Assembly: GCA_013314775.1 (NCBI GenBank)
Contig: JABUFB010000005.1
Span: 124,001-188,000 of the forward strand
Reading direction: 5' to 3'
DNA from: Armatimonadota bacterium
Lineage (GTDB): Bacteria; Armatimonadota; Zipacnadia; Zipacnadales; JABUFB01
Length of the DNA: 64,000 nt
In this document: piece by piece, positions 36,301 to 44,615 of the stretch
How positions within the stretch are numbered: position 1 is the stretch's first letter
How the letters are laid out: each line of letters opens with the position of its first letter
The notes under the pieces: model-generated
Told to the model about the DNA's origin: nothing
The model's input: only the letters and a program-made list of their open reading frames with translations
Databases searched by the model: none
Position numbers and translations under genes: made by a program

Positions 36301-37315
36301 GCGTTTCAATGATCTGCATGGCGCGCTTCAGAACTGCGTGGCCGGGCTGCTGGACCAGCGGGTGGACTTCGGCGTCATCAATGAGGAAGACATCGAGGGG
36401 CTGCCCGAGACCGCGCGGGTGATCTTCTGGCCCTTGCCGTACTGCCCGGATGACGCGACTTTCGAGATAGTGCGGCAGTGGGTGGAAGCAGGCGGGACGC
36501 TATGCTTCACCGGCGGAATCGGTTTCGACCGCACTCGCAAGCCCAACCGCTCCGAGCGTTACACCGCTCTTGGTCTTCCACAGGAGGAGCCCGTCAAGCC
36601 CTTCGAGACCCCGGATCAGGCGTGGAAGCGCGACTTGATTGAGGGCGCGGCAGGTCGAGGCAAGGTGCTCTTCGCGCCATACCCGGCAGAATTGCGGGGC
36701 TCCGAAGGACTGTTCGGCCTGTATGCCCGAGCGCTGGAAATGGCGGGGATCGAGCCAATCGCCATCGAACCCGCCGATGCCCCGGTCCGGGCGCAATCAG
36801 TGCCAACTGCCGGCGGCGGCCGGGTGTTCATGGTTGCTCGGACCGGCGGAGCGGAGGACCGCCTGCGCATCACCCTGACCGCGGCGAGCGTGACCATTGA
36901 GCTGGCGCAGGGCGGCAGCGCCTTCGTGATCATCGGCGCGCAGGGAGAGCTCATCGCCGCCGAGAGCCAGGGCGCGTTGAGCATCGGGGATGAGCTGTTG
37001 GCCGAAGCGAGCGGGTATTTCGGAATCTGCGCCCTGGACGGCAAGGACTTGCGGGATTCCCGGCAAGTCCTGGTTCTCCCGCACCGGTGCGACCAGATCA
37101 GACTGGGGACAGTGGCAGGCGAAGCCGCGATGCAGGTTATGCGCGTGACGCCGGGACTGGCGGATTCGGATCCGGTCGCACTCAGCAGGACACTCAGCTT
37201 CGCGCCTGGCGCCGGCGGGCAGATCGCCCTGATCGCTCCCGCCGAAGAGATGGCTAAAGCCCGGCAGCAACTAGCGGACATGACGAACCTTCGCGTCGGT
37301 GCAGGAGCCGACTGA
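33386..37315 (+). CDS. Giant exported multidomain clan GH-A glycoside hydrolase
   Basis: This 1309-residue protein has a signal peptide (about 1-20) and a beta-sandwich to about 190. A first alpha/beta domain of glutamine-amidotransferase type (about 205-330, NFDAVLLPCGPYFPAEA, AYLRAGGSFLSTDG) and a CARDB-like beta domain come next. The GH barrel has Glu724 in VQNEPS as acid/base and Glu868 in GEFGAQ as nucleophile. A second amidotransferase-like domain follows (RVIFWPLPYCPDD, EAGGTLCFTGG) and beta modules end the protein. The barrel plus amidotransferase-like domain recalls GH42-type beta-galactosidases. The start has GAGGAG 8 bases ahead. Confidence 0.72.
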   Translation: MRLALLAMTAVVAISPATWADVALQGFEDITQWADNRDGGNAPAIDADTGYMHEGQGMRIKYTDAPPHWGNLTGPCTVPPEARALRFWVYKHSCEPSAAMHIWLFEPDGDAWLQKVFPGGKDLVELPEGWHLARLPVAGFRFDPRGRRNREMLSVNRMLIGCNYGDLEVTVDSMIWETGPGGEPLPLPRTENLTIKEGDAGSVGVLDMGGGLPDGFVPAHSPSELASALADLGFGGTVLKAGDLADPVTLTPDNFDAVLLPCGPYFPAEAADAFAAYLRAGGSFLSTDGYALDQLLFLTERGWTAIGTEVTAAEMDSTADKPALRRLNTRVGKPGDAMSLEPDQIGVFDPQYPLQHADQFRTTGCYAQTGDTPTYHFAEPVQGFSASGLTGVNSPVFPEVYRRWIPVLEAVESRSGVVRGTALSIMHNFSGHYKGSSWAFSGITSGQDIFLADANRRALLGRVLKDITEKVYVQALASDLACYEPGETAKLTATVVNFGKRAANRKLAVEVGNATVLESDLAIEPGASVTVEVSVPVDDLGGLDLVPCAAVLSEGGRIADRFETAFCVRNEAILASGPKVAWKGNYLTVDGRANFLVGTNQTGMMYFSANETPAIWDRDFRSMAERNFHIMRILHFSPYSKGGYEGRPTNNPLDLTERPLRLVRQMDAIVQLAQKHRVAIFLSLHDWMGVTLTDQELAAQRDWNRFWTERYKSVPGIFYDVQNEPSVDVPDRPDVVALWNAFLQERYGSSEALRAAWTISPPEADLPNVPIGKASGEWDDVRAADRKRFEAELLNRWVKVNVEGIREGDPDAIVCVGYLPSMPPADKILGVRHTDFSNMHYYGATDRMPLELKPIDRRFVGKGFSLGEFGAQEAHDARVNGNYGVPVDASVQRFQSYIHYAAGMGAAFMANWDWKDFDECVFPWGLMHHGTNLAKPWLNTLQQASLLLATSELEYESPSVFILAPDSHRIGPRFNDLHGALQNCVAGLLDQRVDFGVINEEDIEGLPETARVIFWPLPYCPDDATFEIVRQWVEAGGTLCFTGGIGFDRTRKPNRSERYTALGLPQEEPVKPFETPDQAWKRDLIEGAAGRGKVLFAPYPAELRGSEGLFGLYARALEMAGIEPIAIEPADAPVRAQSVPTAGGGRVFMVARTGGAEDRLRITLTAASVTIELAQGGSAFVIIGAQGELIAAESQGALSIGDELLAEASGYFGICALDGKDLRDSRQVLVLPHRCDQIRLGTVAGEAAMQVMRVTPGLADSDPVALSRTLSFAPGAGGQIALIAPAEEMAKARQQLADMTNLRVGAGAD

Positions 37316-37341
37316 CGGGATCGAAACCGGGAGGAACCCCC

Positions 37342-37887
37342 ATGATCGGGTGCTCCGAATTCTGCGGGTACTATGACTGGACCTTCGAATGGCTGCGACG
37401 TAACTACGGCGAACAGGCAGTACGCAGGTACTGGGAGGAAGCGATCTACCGCGATTCCCAGACCCACGCGCAGGAACTCATCATCCCGAAGGGCATCGCG
37501 GGCATGGTGGAGTACTGGGGGCATACACTCGCCGAGGAAGAGGCCGGCTACACCTGCTGTTATGATGAAGACGCGGGGTATTACCGCATCGACATGTACG
37601 CGTGCCCGTCCAAGGGATACAACCTCAAGCACGGGTATGCCTACTACCACGACTACTGCGACCACTGCATGGGCTGGATCAAGCCCATCATGGATCGCGC
37701 GGGGTTCGTGATTCACCACGACCACAACCACGCGGGACTGTGCTGGTGGGAGATTCGCCGGGCCCAGGATGACCCGGGGCCGTCCGGCCCTGGCGAGCTG
37801 ACCGAAGCCGACGTCCGCTTGCGCGAGGACTACGACACAGGCCACCACCACACCTGGCGCGCCAGTGTGTTGGAGGGCGCCGACTGA
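37342..37887 (+). CDS. Cys/His-rich protein of unknown function
   Basis: This 181-residue protein starts 26 bases after the giant glycosidase and is followed 50 bases later by the oxidoreductase. It has no signal peptide. Two Cys/His clusters stand out: YACPSKGYNL with YCDHCMGW in the middle and IHHDHNHAGLCWWEI near residue 140. These suggest a bound metal or a redox site. The end of the pattern is reminiscent of the L-2-amino-thiazoline-4-carboxylic acid hydrolase-like fold, but that is a weak impression. I do not recognise the family with confidence. Confidence 0.55.
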   Translation: MIGCSEFCGYYDWTFEWLRRNYGEQAVRRYWEEAIYRDSQTHAQELIIPKGIAGMVEYWGHTLAEEEAGYTCCYDEDAGYYRIDMYACPSKGYNLKHGYAYYHDYCDHCMGWIKPIMDRAGFVIHHDHNHAGLCWWEIRRAQDDPGPSGPGELTEADVRLREDYDTGHHHTWRASVLEGAD

Positions 37888-37937
37888 CTCCCGGAACAGC
37901 TCATCGGCCGCACATCAACACCACCGGAGGCCCGCGA

Positions 37938-38978
37938 ATGAGCAAGCTCAAGGCCGTGATCGTCGGAGCCGGACGCATGGCTGGAACCATCGACGATGAG
38001 GTGCGGGGCGAACTGGACTGGACGCTCCCGTATTCCCATGCCGCGGGATATGCCGAGTTCCCGGACATCGAACTCGTGGCCATTGCCGATATCGACCCCG
38101 CAAAGACCGCAAGCCTGCAACACCGTTACGGCATCCCCCGCGCATACACCGATTACCGCGAGATGATCGTCACCGAGAAGCCGGACATCGTGAGCGTCAC
38201 CACGCCCGGCACCACGCACGCCGAGATCGCGGTGTTCGCGGCCGAAAACGGTGCACGGGGCATCTACTGCGAGAAAGCCTTCGCGTGCTCCCTGGAGGAA
38301 GCCGATCGGGTGGTGGAAGCGGTGGAGCGCAATGGCGTGAAGTACAACATGGGCACACTGCGCCGCTGGAACTCCGGGGCGAACCGGGCGAAGCAGCTCA
38401 TCGACGACGGAGAAATCGGCGCCGTCAACAGCGTCATCAGCTACAGTTGCGGCTCACTGCTGCACAGCGCCAGCCATTTTATCGACATGATTCTCTACTT
38501 CGCCGACGACGCCCCGGTGGAGTGGGTGCAGGGGAATATATCGGGGAACTTGGAACCCACCGCGACGCGCAGCGACAACGACTTGGGTGGAACCGCGATC
38601 ATACAGTTCGCCAGTGGCGTGACCGGATACCTCATGAACTCGCCGCTCTGGGCGCAGTACGAGGTGGTCTGCGACGCGGGAGCTATCCGCACCGTGAACG
38701 ACTGCGAGCAGTGGGATCTGTGGAAGATGGCCCAGGGCACCAGGTACCGACACTATGAGGCGCACCCGTTCCCGGAGTACGAGCGGGAAAGCTCCACGGT
38801 GCGTCTCATCCGCGACCTCGTGCAGGCCATGGAGACCGGCGGCGAGACCCAGCAGGGGGTGCGCAAGGCGGCGATGACGGCGGAAATCGCTTTCGCAGTG
38901 GTGGAGTCCCACAAACGCGGCGGCGCCAGGGTGACGCTGCCGGTGGAAGACCGCACCTTCTGGATGTTCACCCACTGA
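37938..38978 (+). CDS. Gfo/Idh/MocA family NAD(P)-dependent oxidoreductase
   Basis: This 346-residue protein has an N-terminal Rossmann domain opening KAVIVGAGRMAG. ADIDPAKTASLQHRYGIPRAYTDYREM and then CEKAFACSLEEAD follow, where CEKAF replaces the usual catalytic EKP motif. The C-terminal domain carries GTLRRWNSGA, consistent with GFO/IDH/MocA dehydrogenases. These oxidise hydroxyl groups on sugars or inositols, including sugar-acid and amino-sugar substrates. GGAGG lies ahead of the ATG. The neighbour 19 bases downstream is the convergent symporter gene. Confidence 0.85.
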   Translation: MSKLKAVIVGAGRMAGTIDDEVRGELDWTLPYSHAAGYAEFPDIELVAIADIDPAKTASLQHRYGIPRAYTDYREMIVTEKPDIVSVTTPGTTHAEIAVFAAENGARGIYCEKAFACSLEEADRVVEAVERNGVKYNMGTLRRWNSGANRAKQLIDDGEIGAVNSVISYSCGSLLHSASHFIDMILYFADDAPVEWVQGNISGNLEPTATRSDNDLGGTAIIQFASGVTGYLMNSPLWAQYEVVCDAGAIRTVNDCEQWDLWKMAQGTRYRHYEAHPFPEYERESSTVRLIRDLVQAMETGGETQQGVRKAAMTAEIAFAVVESHKRGGARVTLPVEDRTFWMFTH

Positions 38979-38996
38979 CAGGGGAGCAGTGTGGTT

Positions 38997-40505
38997 TCAC
39001 GCCTCACTTTTCGGCGGGTTGAGACGTCGGAACAGGCCGTCCACTCGCGCCTGCTCGTCGGCGGTCATGCGACTGATCGCGCCCTCGCCCATAAAGATCG
39101 CGAAGGCGACCAGTAGCTCGGCCCCGGTGCTCATGGTCCACGCGAGGGCCTCCGGCGGCGCATCTCCCCACAGCGCCATTCCCAGCGCCGTGGCGCCCCA
39201 GTACTTGACCACCACGAAGGTGACAAAACCCCCGAGCCACGATAGCAGTGCTCCGCGCCAGGTCGTCCAGGGAACCAGCATCCCGAACAGGAGAGGGATC
39301 GACACTGGCCCGAGAACCGCCGCGTACCAGTTCACCATTGCATCGAAGGCGCCGCCCAGGCTTTCCGTGGCGAGCCCGCAGGCGATGGTGATCGCCCCGA
39401 ACACGCCGGTGGCGATCAGGCCAATCTTCAGCAGCTTTTCGTCACTCGCCGTGCGGTTGATGACTCGCCCGTAGATATCCTTGGTGAAAACAGCCGCGAG
39501 GGCGTTGATGTCGGAGTCCACCATAGACATGGTCGCCGCGAACATTGCAGCGACCATGAGCCCCAGAAGGCCGGGCATGATGCTTGGCAGCTGTTGCTGG
39601 GCCACCGCGATGTAGGCCTGCTCCGGGTCGACGAGGTCACCAACCAGCATCGGGGCCGCCCAGACCGGTATGTACAAGGCGATCGGGTAGAGCAGGTATA
39701 AGAAGGCGGACAGAAGCGCCGCCTTTTTCGCCTCGTCGGGCTTGCCCATGGAGTAGAACCGCTGGGCAAGCCCCCACGCCCCGCCGTTATAGCTGAGCAT
39801 GATCACGAAGAAGTAGACCACCAGACGATACGCGGGCCACTGTTTGCTGAAGAGCGTAAAGGGCAGGGACTTCGGGCTGTTCCAAAGGCCGTGCCAGCCG
39901 CCGACTGCCGCAAGGACGACAGGGACCAGCGCGAGAGTGATCCCGAACTGCACCACGAACTGGGCGAAGTCGGTCATCAGCTCAGCCCACAGGCCGCCGA
40001 TGAGAACGTAACTGACGGTGAGCACTCCACAGCCGATGATCGTCCCGGAGATTGACAGTCCGGTGCAGGCGTTGATGACTTTGGCCAGGGAGTAGAGTTT
40101 CGTCCCCTCGTCCACAAACTTCAGTGCGATGCCGCTCCAGGCGATGCACTGTCGGACCGTGTTGTTGAAGCGCTCCTCGAGATACTGGACCGGTGTCATG
40201 ACCGCGAGCCTGACCCAGCGCGGCGCCCAGACATACGCGCCGGTGACCATCGCCAGGAAACAGGGCAGCGCGAAGATGGTCCAGACGTTGAAGCCCAGCT
40301 TGTACCCGACGCTGGCGTAACCCACGAAGGCGAAGGCGCTGTATCCGGAGACGTGGTGGCTGAGTGCCGCGAGCCACCAAGGAATCCGGTGGCCGCCCGC
40401 GAAGTAGTCATCCAGGCCGTGGATCATTCGACGGGCGAAGAACCCGATGAGCGCCACGCCCATGAAGTAGACACCGATCACACCGTAGTCGATGTTCGTC
40501 AGCAT
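38997..40505 (-). CDS. Sodium/solute symporter (SSS family)
   Basis: This 502-residue inner-membrane protein has about 13 hydrophobic segments. It opens with YGVIGVYFMGVALIGFFARR and LDDYFAGGHRIPWWLAALSH, the SSS signature region; SGYSAFAFVGYAS follows in helix 2. The sodium-site neighbourhood carries MSMVDSDINALAAVFTKDIY. Substrates of this family include sugars, inositols, sialic acid, amino acids and proline. The sugar-gene context suggests a sugar or sugar acid. I start at the ATG with GGGAGGG 6 bases ahead, as the longer frame overlaps the divergent tsaC region. Confidence 0.85.
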   Translation of the reverse strand: MLTNIDYGVIGVYFMGVALIGFFARRMIHGLDDYFAGGHRIPWWLAALSHHVSGYSAFAFVGYASVGYKLGFNVWTIFALPCFLAMVTGAYVWAPRWVRLAVMTPVQYLEERFNNTVRQCIAWSGIALKFVDEGTKLYSLAKVINACTGLSISGTIIGCGVLTVSYVLIGGLWAELMTDFAQFVVQFGITLALVPVVLAAVGGWHGLWNSPKSLPFTLFSKQWPAYRLVVYFFVIMLSYNGGAWGLAQRFYSMGKPDEAKKAALLSAFLYLLYPIALYIPVWAAPMLVGDLVDPEQAYIAVAQQQLPSIMPGLLGLMVAAMFAATMSMVDSDINALAAVFTKDIYGRVINRTASDEKLLKIGLIATGVFGAITIACGLATESLGGAFDAMVNWYAAVLGPVSIPLLFGMLVPWTTWRGALLSWLGGFVTFVVVKYWGATALGMALWGDAPPEALAWTMSTGAELLVAFAIFMGEGAISRMTADEQARVDGLFRRLNPPKSEA

Positions 40506-40607
40506 GCTGGGCCCTCCCGTGGCTTGACGACCCGGCGGAGCTGGTGCGGTCTGGTGGGAATGTTGGCCGGCTGCTGCGCTTTGACCTTCATATGCGTGAG
40601 AGGACCG

Positions 40608-41252
40608 ATGCAGACCCGACTCATCCATGTGACGCCCGAGAACTCCGCCCACGCTGCCGCGGAAGCGCTGGAAGTCCTGGTGGATTGCGGACTGGTGGCG
40701 ATCCCCACCGACACCGTGTATGGACTGGCGGTGCGCGCCGACGACGACCGGGCCGTGCTGCGTTTGTTCGAGGTCAAGGGCCGCCCGGAGACCAATCCTC
40801 TGCCGATTCTCATCCCCGACGCGCAGTCCATCGGCCGCGTCTGCTCTCTGGTGCCCGAGGCTGCGCTGGTCTTAGCCGAGCATTTCTGGCCAGGTCCGCT
40901 CACCCTCGTGGTGCCGAAGGCGCCGGAGATCAACGACCGTGTCACCGCCGGGAAGAAGACCGTTGGCATTCGTGTGCCGGATCATTTCGCCGCGCGGGCA
41001 GTGCTGGCAGCCTGCCCTTTCCCAGTGGCCGTGAGCAGCGCGAACGCTTCCGGACAGGCCCCGGCAACCGATGAGAAGCAGGTCATCGCGGCTTTCAGTG
41101 GGATGGTCGAGTTGATCATCGCTGGGGGACAATGTCCTGGAGGCGTGCCCTCGACGGTGGTGGACGTCACCGGGCCCCGGTGGGCTGTACTCAGGCAGGG
41201 CGCCCTGAGTGAGGAGGAGATTGCCGGCGTGCTTGGCCCTGCCCCGGACTGA
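40608..41252 (+). CDS. tsaC: L-threonylcarbamoyladenylate synthase (Sua5/YrdC/YwlC)
   Basis: This enzyme makes threonylcarbamoyl-AMP from threonine, bicarbonate and ATP, the first step of tRNA t6A37. The 214-residue protein has the family landmarks IPTDTVYGLA, VKGRPETNPLPI, FWPGPLTLV, VGIRVPDH and VSSANASGQ, and ends with STVVDVTGPRWAVLRQGA. Its length fits the short TsaC type without the Sua5 C-terminal domain. GAGAGG lies just ahead of the ATG. ychF follows 37 bases on. TcdA, which modifies the product further, is also in the window but unlinked. Confidence 0.88.
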   Translation: MQTRLIHVTPENSAHAAAEALEVLVDCGLVAIPTDTVYGLAVRADDDRAVLRLFEVKGRPETNPLPILIPDAQSIGRVCSLVPEAALVLAEHFWPGPLTLVVPKAPEINDRVTAGKKTVGIRVPDHFAARAVLAACPFPVAVSSANASGQAPATDEKQVIAAFSGMVELIIAGGQCPGGVPSTVVDVTGPRWAVLRQGALSEEEIAGVLGPAPD

Positions 41253-41289
41253 CCGCCGGGGAAAGATCGCAGACACAGGGAGGACTGCT

Positions 41290-42315
41290 ATGCGCATCGG
41301 GATAACGGGATTGCCCGGCAGTGGGAAGACCACCTGTTTCCGGGTGCTCAGCGGACAGCGCCCGGCGGACACACACCACGGCGCCGCAATCGCCAGCGTG
41401 CCCATTCCCGACCCGCGGCTGGACAGAATCGCGCAGTCGGAGAACCCGAAGAAGGTCAGCTACGCGGACGTCACTTTCGTGGATTTCGAGGGGCAACATG
41501 CCGTGGACCGGCAGCTGGCTTCCGAAGTGGATGCCCTTGCGCTGGTCATTCAGTGCTTCGGGGACTTGGACTCTCGTGGGGAGCCGCTGGATCCGGGCGC
41601 GGATTTTGAGACGATCTTGCTCGAAATGGCGCTGAGCGACCTGAAGGTCATCGAGGGCGCACTCGACCGTCTCAGCAAGGGGCCGAAGACCGACCGCAAG
41701 CCCCAGGTAATGGACCTGCTGCAGCGCTGCCGGGACCATCTCAGCGCTGGAGGAAGCCTGCGCCACCTGGAGATGGGTTCCGAAGACGCCAGGTACCTGA
41801 AGGGTTTCGCGCCGCTCACGATGATGCCGCTTCTCGTCGTATGCAATGTAGCGGAGGATGACCTGAAAGGCGGTCGCGCCCGTTGCGTGGGCGAGCAGGC
41901 CGAAGCTCTCGGCCTGCCACATATCGAGTTCTGCGCCGAGCTTGAGGAAGAGATCGCAGAACTGTCGGCTGAGGACCAGGCGGCTTTCCTGGCGGACTAC
42001 GGGCTGGAGTCCTCTGCGCGCGACCGCTTCCTGCGTGCCTGTTTCGAAATTCTCGACCTCATCACGTTCTTTACCACCAATAACAACGAAGCCCGGGCGT
42101 GGACACTGCCTCGCGGCACGCTCGCACCCCAGGCCGCCGGGAGGATCCACTCCGACCTTGAGCACGGGTTCATCCGCGCTGAAGTGACCGCTTTCAAGCA
42201 CTTCGAGCAGGTGGGGTCAATGCACGACTGCAAGGCGCAGGGATACACCCGCGTTGAGGGCAAGGACTACGTGGTACAGGACGGAGACATCTTGCAGATC
42301 CGTTTCAGTCGCTGA
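41290..42315 (+). CDS. ychF: YchF/OLA1-type GTPase with an atypical P-loop
   Basis: YchF/OLA1 is a ribosome-associated nucleotidase. The 341-residue protein starts with MRIGITGLPGSGKTT, where family members normally have GLPNVGKST. G3 is DFEGQ where DxxG is followed by an unusual Gln, and the G4-like motif is NVAEDDL. The C-terminal TGS domain is intact (ITFFTTNNNEARAWTLPRG, HSDLEHGFIRAEV, KDYVVQDGDILQIRF). At 341 residues it is slightly short. GGGAGG lies 6 bases before the ATG. The stop overlaps the convergent gene's stop by 11 bases. Confidence 0.82.
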   Translation: MRIGITGLPGSGKTTCFRVLSGQRPADTHHGAAIASVPIPDPRLDRIAQSENPKKVSYADVTFVDFEGQHAVDRQLASEVDALALVIQCFGDLDSRGEPLDPGADFETILLEMALSDLKVIEGALDRLSKGPKTDRKPQVMDLLQRCRDHLSAGGSLRHLEMGSEDARYLKGFAPLTMMPLLVVCNVAEDDLKGGRARCVGEQAEALGLPHIEFCAELEEEIAELSAEDQAAFLADYGLESSARDRFLRACFEILDLITFFTTNNNEARAWTLPRGTLAPQAAGRIHSDLEHGFIRAEVTAFKHFEQVGSMHDCKAQGYTRVEGKDYVVQDGDILQIRFSR

Positions 42316-43120
42316 GGTCCTCAGCAGACCACACCTGCAGTGAGCGGCAGCCGGGACAGCGCCAGCGCACGCTGCTCCCTGGCCTGGCGTCGAGCCCCAC
42401 CGTGCCGCAGGCGGCGCAGCTGACCGGGATCCAGCCGCCCCCGTCTTCCGTGGTTTCCAGCGGCTTCACCGTTTCGTGCAGATACGCGTTGCCGCGCTTG
42501 CCCACCCGGACAATGGCCCCCAGACTGTGCAGGCCATACGCGATCTGCCCCGCCAGCCACCGGTTCACTCCCTGGGCTTGGGCAAGATCAGCCACAGTGA
42601 ACGGGCTAGGCAGGTTGGCGGGCAGGAGCGCCAGGTAATCCTCTGGCTCCGCGAAGCGCTGCACTTCAAGGACTTCCACCAGTTCGCGGCCAATGAGCGA
42701 TGCGCGCCTGTGATACCGACCACGCCGGGTCTCCGGTGTGCGCAGTTCGCGTTCGACGGTCCAGACCACCTCGAGACTCACCGTGTCCTTCGCCAGCACC
42801 TTCGCCATCCGCCCCAGTTCCGGGAATATCTCGCTGATGCGACCCTCCTTCGGAGAGCGGCGGGCCGAGATTTCCGCGCCGGTCTCCGGGTCCACGCGCA
42901 CAATCACTTTCGTCCGCGGAACCGGCCAGACCACCACGACGGGCATCTGATCGGCGAGCTTGTCCACTTTGTCGCTGATCTTGAAGAAGCTGCCGGTCTG
43001 TATCTCGTACGCCACGCCGTCCCGCAGCACGTCGAGCCGGTATCGGCCGAAGCGCACCTCGATCTGCCCCGTCTCGCCGGCGTAGTACTCCTGGAGTCCG
43101 CCATGCAATTGCGTTGGCAT
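42305..43120 (-). CDS. Protein of unknown function with C-terminal zinc ribbon
   Basis: This 271-residue cytoplasmic protein opens with a restriction-endonuclease-like stretch: GQIEVRFGRYRLDVLRDGVAYEIQ and later VVVVWPVPRTKVIVR. A DNA-binding-type winged-helix region (FTVADLAQAQGVNRWLAGQIAYGL) lies in the C-terminal half. Two CxxC pairs (CAACGTVGLD, WRCPGC) form a zinc ribbon at the end. The beta-strand core with a YEIQTGSF motif is reminiscent of PD-(D/E)XK-fold proteins; that is only an inference. I start at MPTQL, with AGGA 8 bases ahead. It lies 43 bases downstream of the ceramidase-like gene and its stop overlaps the ychF stop. Confidence 0.5.
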   Translation of the reverse strand: MPTQLHGGLQEYYAGETGQIEVRFGRYRLDVLRDGVAYEIQTGSFFKISDKVDKLADQMPVVVVWPVPRTKVIVRVDPETGAEISARRSPKEGRISEIFPELGRMAKVLAKDTVSLEVVWTVERELRTPETRRGRYHRRASLIGRELVEVLEVQRFAEPEDYLALLPANLPSPFTVADLAQAQGVNRWLAGQIAYGLHSLGAIVRVGKRGNAYLHETVKPLETTEDGGGWIPVSCAACGTVGLDARPGSSVRWRCPGCRSLQVWSAEDLSD

Positions 43121-43163
43121 CAGCAGGTCCTGCGGACAAACACGGGGATTGGTGCCCACGGAA

Positions 43164-44525
43164 TCATTCGAATACACCCCGCAGTTGTTCCAGAACACAA
43201 GCGACCATCTTCTCCGGACCGCCTCGACCCACGCGACACCACGCGCCTTCGCTCACCTCGTACCCGCCGTCATCCCACGCGCTCTCCGGCGCGAGATACC
43301 CCACGCAGCCATTTGCGCACTCGGCGATCATTGTGTGCCGGGCGGGTGATTCCGCTTTTGTCTGCAGCCCGAGGCCGCAGAACAGTTCGCCCGGAAATGC
43401 CGCAAGGGCCGTGTCTCCTATCCGCAGAGCCTGCAGCTCAACGGCGACGGGGTCCTGGCCGAAGAGAGACAGCCGGTATGTCTCCCGCCAGCGCCGGGCG
43501 TTTCCGTACGCGGTCGCATAATCAGCTGAGTCGCGGGGCGTCGCGGAAAGGCGCAGTTCAGCGGCTTCCAAGGCAGCGCGCGCATCATCGATCGTTGGCG
43601 CGGGGCGCGCGTCGACCCGGATCGACTGCAGGCTGCCCTTGAGCGCCGGCTCGCACTGGCCTTCGGCTATGCGCGCATTACCGACAGCTTCCAGGATGCC
43701 TCCAGCGAGCATCAGGCCGTAGGTCTCCACATCGCGCCAGTCCCCGGAAGCGTCGCCGATGGGGTTGATGTCCCCGGATGCCCCTTGCAGGAACAAGCAG
43801 CGGGACTGACTACCCAGCGCGTCTTCAACGATCTGCGTGGCACGTCCAGGGAAGTCAGCGGAGACCAGCGGTTGTACCTGTACCGTGACCGGGTGACAAG
43901 CGTAGTTCGCGATTACGATGGGCCCGGAACCGTCACATTCCAGGACGAGCGCAGCCAGCTCCGTGTCCACCGGGCCTGGGTCCACGATCTCGGCGTCCTC
44001 GGGCTTGCGCTTCGCCGAAAAAAGCCGGCCCAGTGTGTCTTTCATGCGCCGATTGCTGCCGAGGCCCACAAGTTGCGCCGAACCGGCGCGCAGAGTGGCC
44101 GGCCGCATGTCGCGCCAGGCGAGAACCAGAGTATCGGCGAGCTTGTCGGCGAAAGTCTCCAACCACGCCCGGCAGTCATCGCGCTCCCAGATGCGGGTGA
44201 TGCCGTAGGTCTCAGGCGTGGAGTGCGCATGGGTCGCGGCCAGCAGGATGCACTCGTGCGGCAGGCCGGTCTCGTGAGCCACGCGGGTGCGGATGCGATC
44301 GATGAAGTCTCGCTCCGGTCCCAGTAAGTCGCGCGAAAGACCGAGAGCATCGACGCTGAGTATGCCCACCGCTCCGTCGTCCGTGGCCAGAACGGCGGCC
44401 CGCGCGAAAAGCGGGTCATGAATGCCTTCGAACAGCGCCTGTCGCGGGTCGAAGCCCAGGTACGGCACATGCAGCGGAGCGGTGATGTCCGTTTTCCACG
44501 CGCCGGCGCGGAGTGTCGTCTGCAT
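43164..44525 (-). CDS. Neutral/alkaline ceramidase-like hydrolase (N-terminal domain type)
   Basis: This 453-residue protein has the ceramidase N-terminal domain layout. It opens with AGAWKTDITAPLHVPYLGF and LFARAAVLATDDGAVGILSVDALGL. ILLAATHAHSTPE holds His ligands, YACHPVTV holds another, and LFLQGASGDINP follows. In ceramidases these residues hold the zinc that cleaves the amide. No signal peptide is evident, unlike secreted ceramidases, and the C-terminal Ig-like domain is absent. The natural substrate is thus open. AGGAGA lies ahead of the ATG. The MttB-like gene lies 90 bases upstream on the same strand. Confidence 0.72.
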   Translation of the reverse strand: MQTTLRAGAWKTDITAPLHVPYLGFDPRQALFEGIHDPLFARAAVLATDDGAVGILSVDALGLSRDLLGPERDFIDRIRTRVAHETGLPHECILLAATHAHSTPETYGITRIWERDDCRAWLETFADKLADTLVLAWRDMRPATLRAGSAQLVGLGSNRRMKDTLGRLFSAKRKPEDAEIVDPGPVDTELAALVLECDGSGPIVIANYACHPVTVQVQPLVSADFPGRATQIVEDALGSQSRCLFLQGASGDINPIGDASGDWRDVETYGLMLAGGILEAVGNARIAEGQCEPALKGSLQSIRVDARPAPTIDDARAALEAAELRLSATPRDSADYATAYGNARRWRETYRLSLFGQDPVAVELQALRIGDTALAAFPGELFCGLGLQTKAESPARHTMIAECANGCVGYLAPESAWDDGGYEVSEGAWCRVGRGGPEKMVACVLEQLRGVFE

Positions 44526-44615
44526 GGTGAGTTCTCCTTGATGCCGGTCATGCAGGAGCTGGTTCCGGTAGCGCTGATGATTCGCGCCGGGCCCCCACAC
44601 TTTGCCAGTCGGCAC

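Noticed and set aside
34538-36319. A 593-codon minus-strand frame inside the giant glycosidase
   Set aside because: It lies wholly within a gene with clear catalytic motifs and reads as low-complexity basic and acidic sequence.
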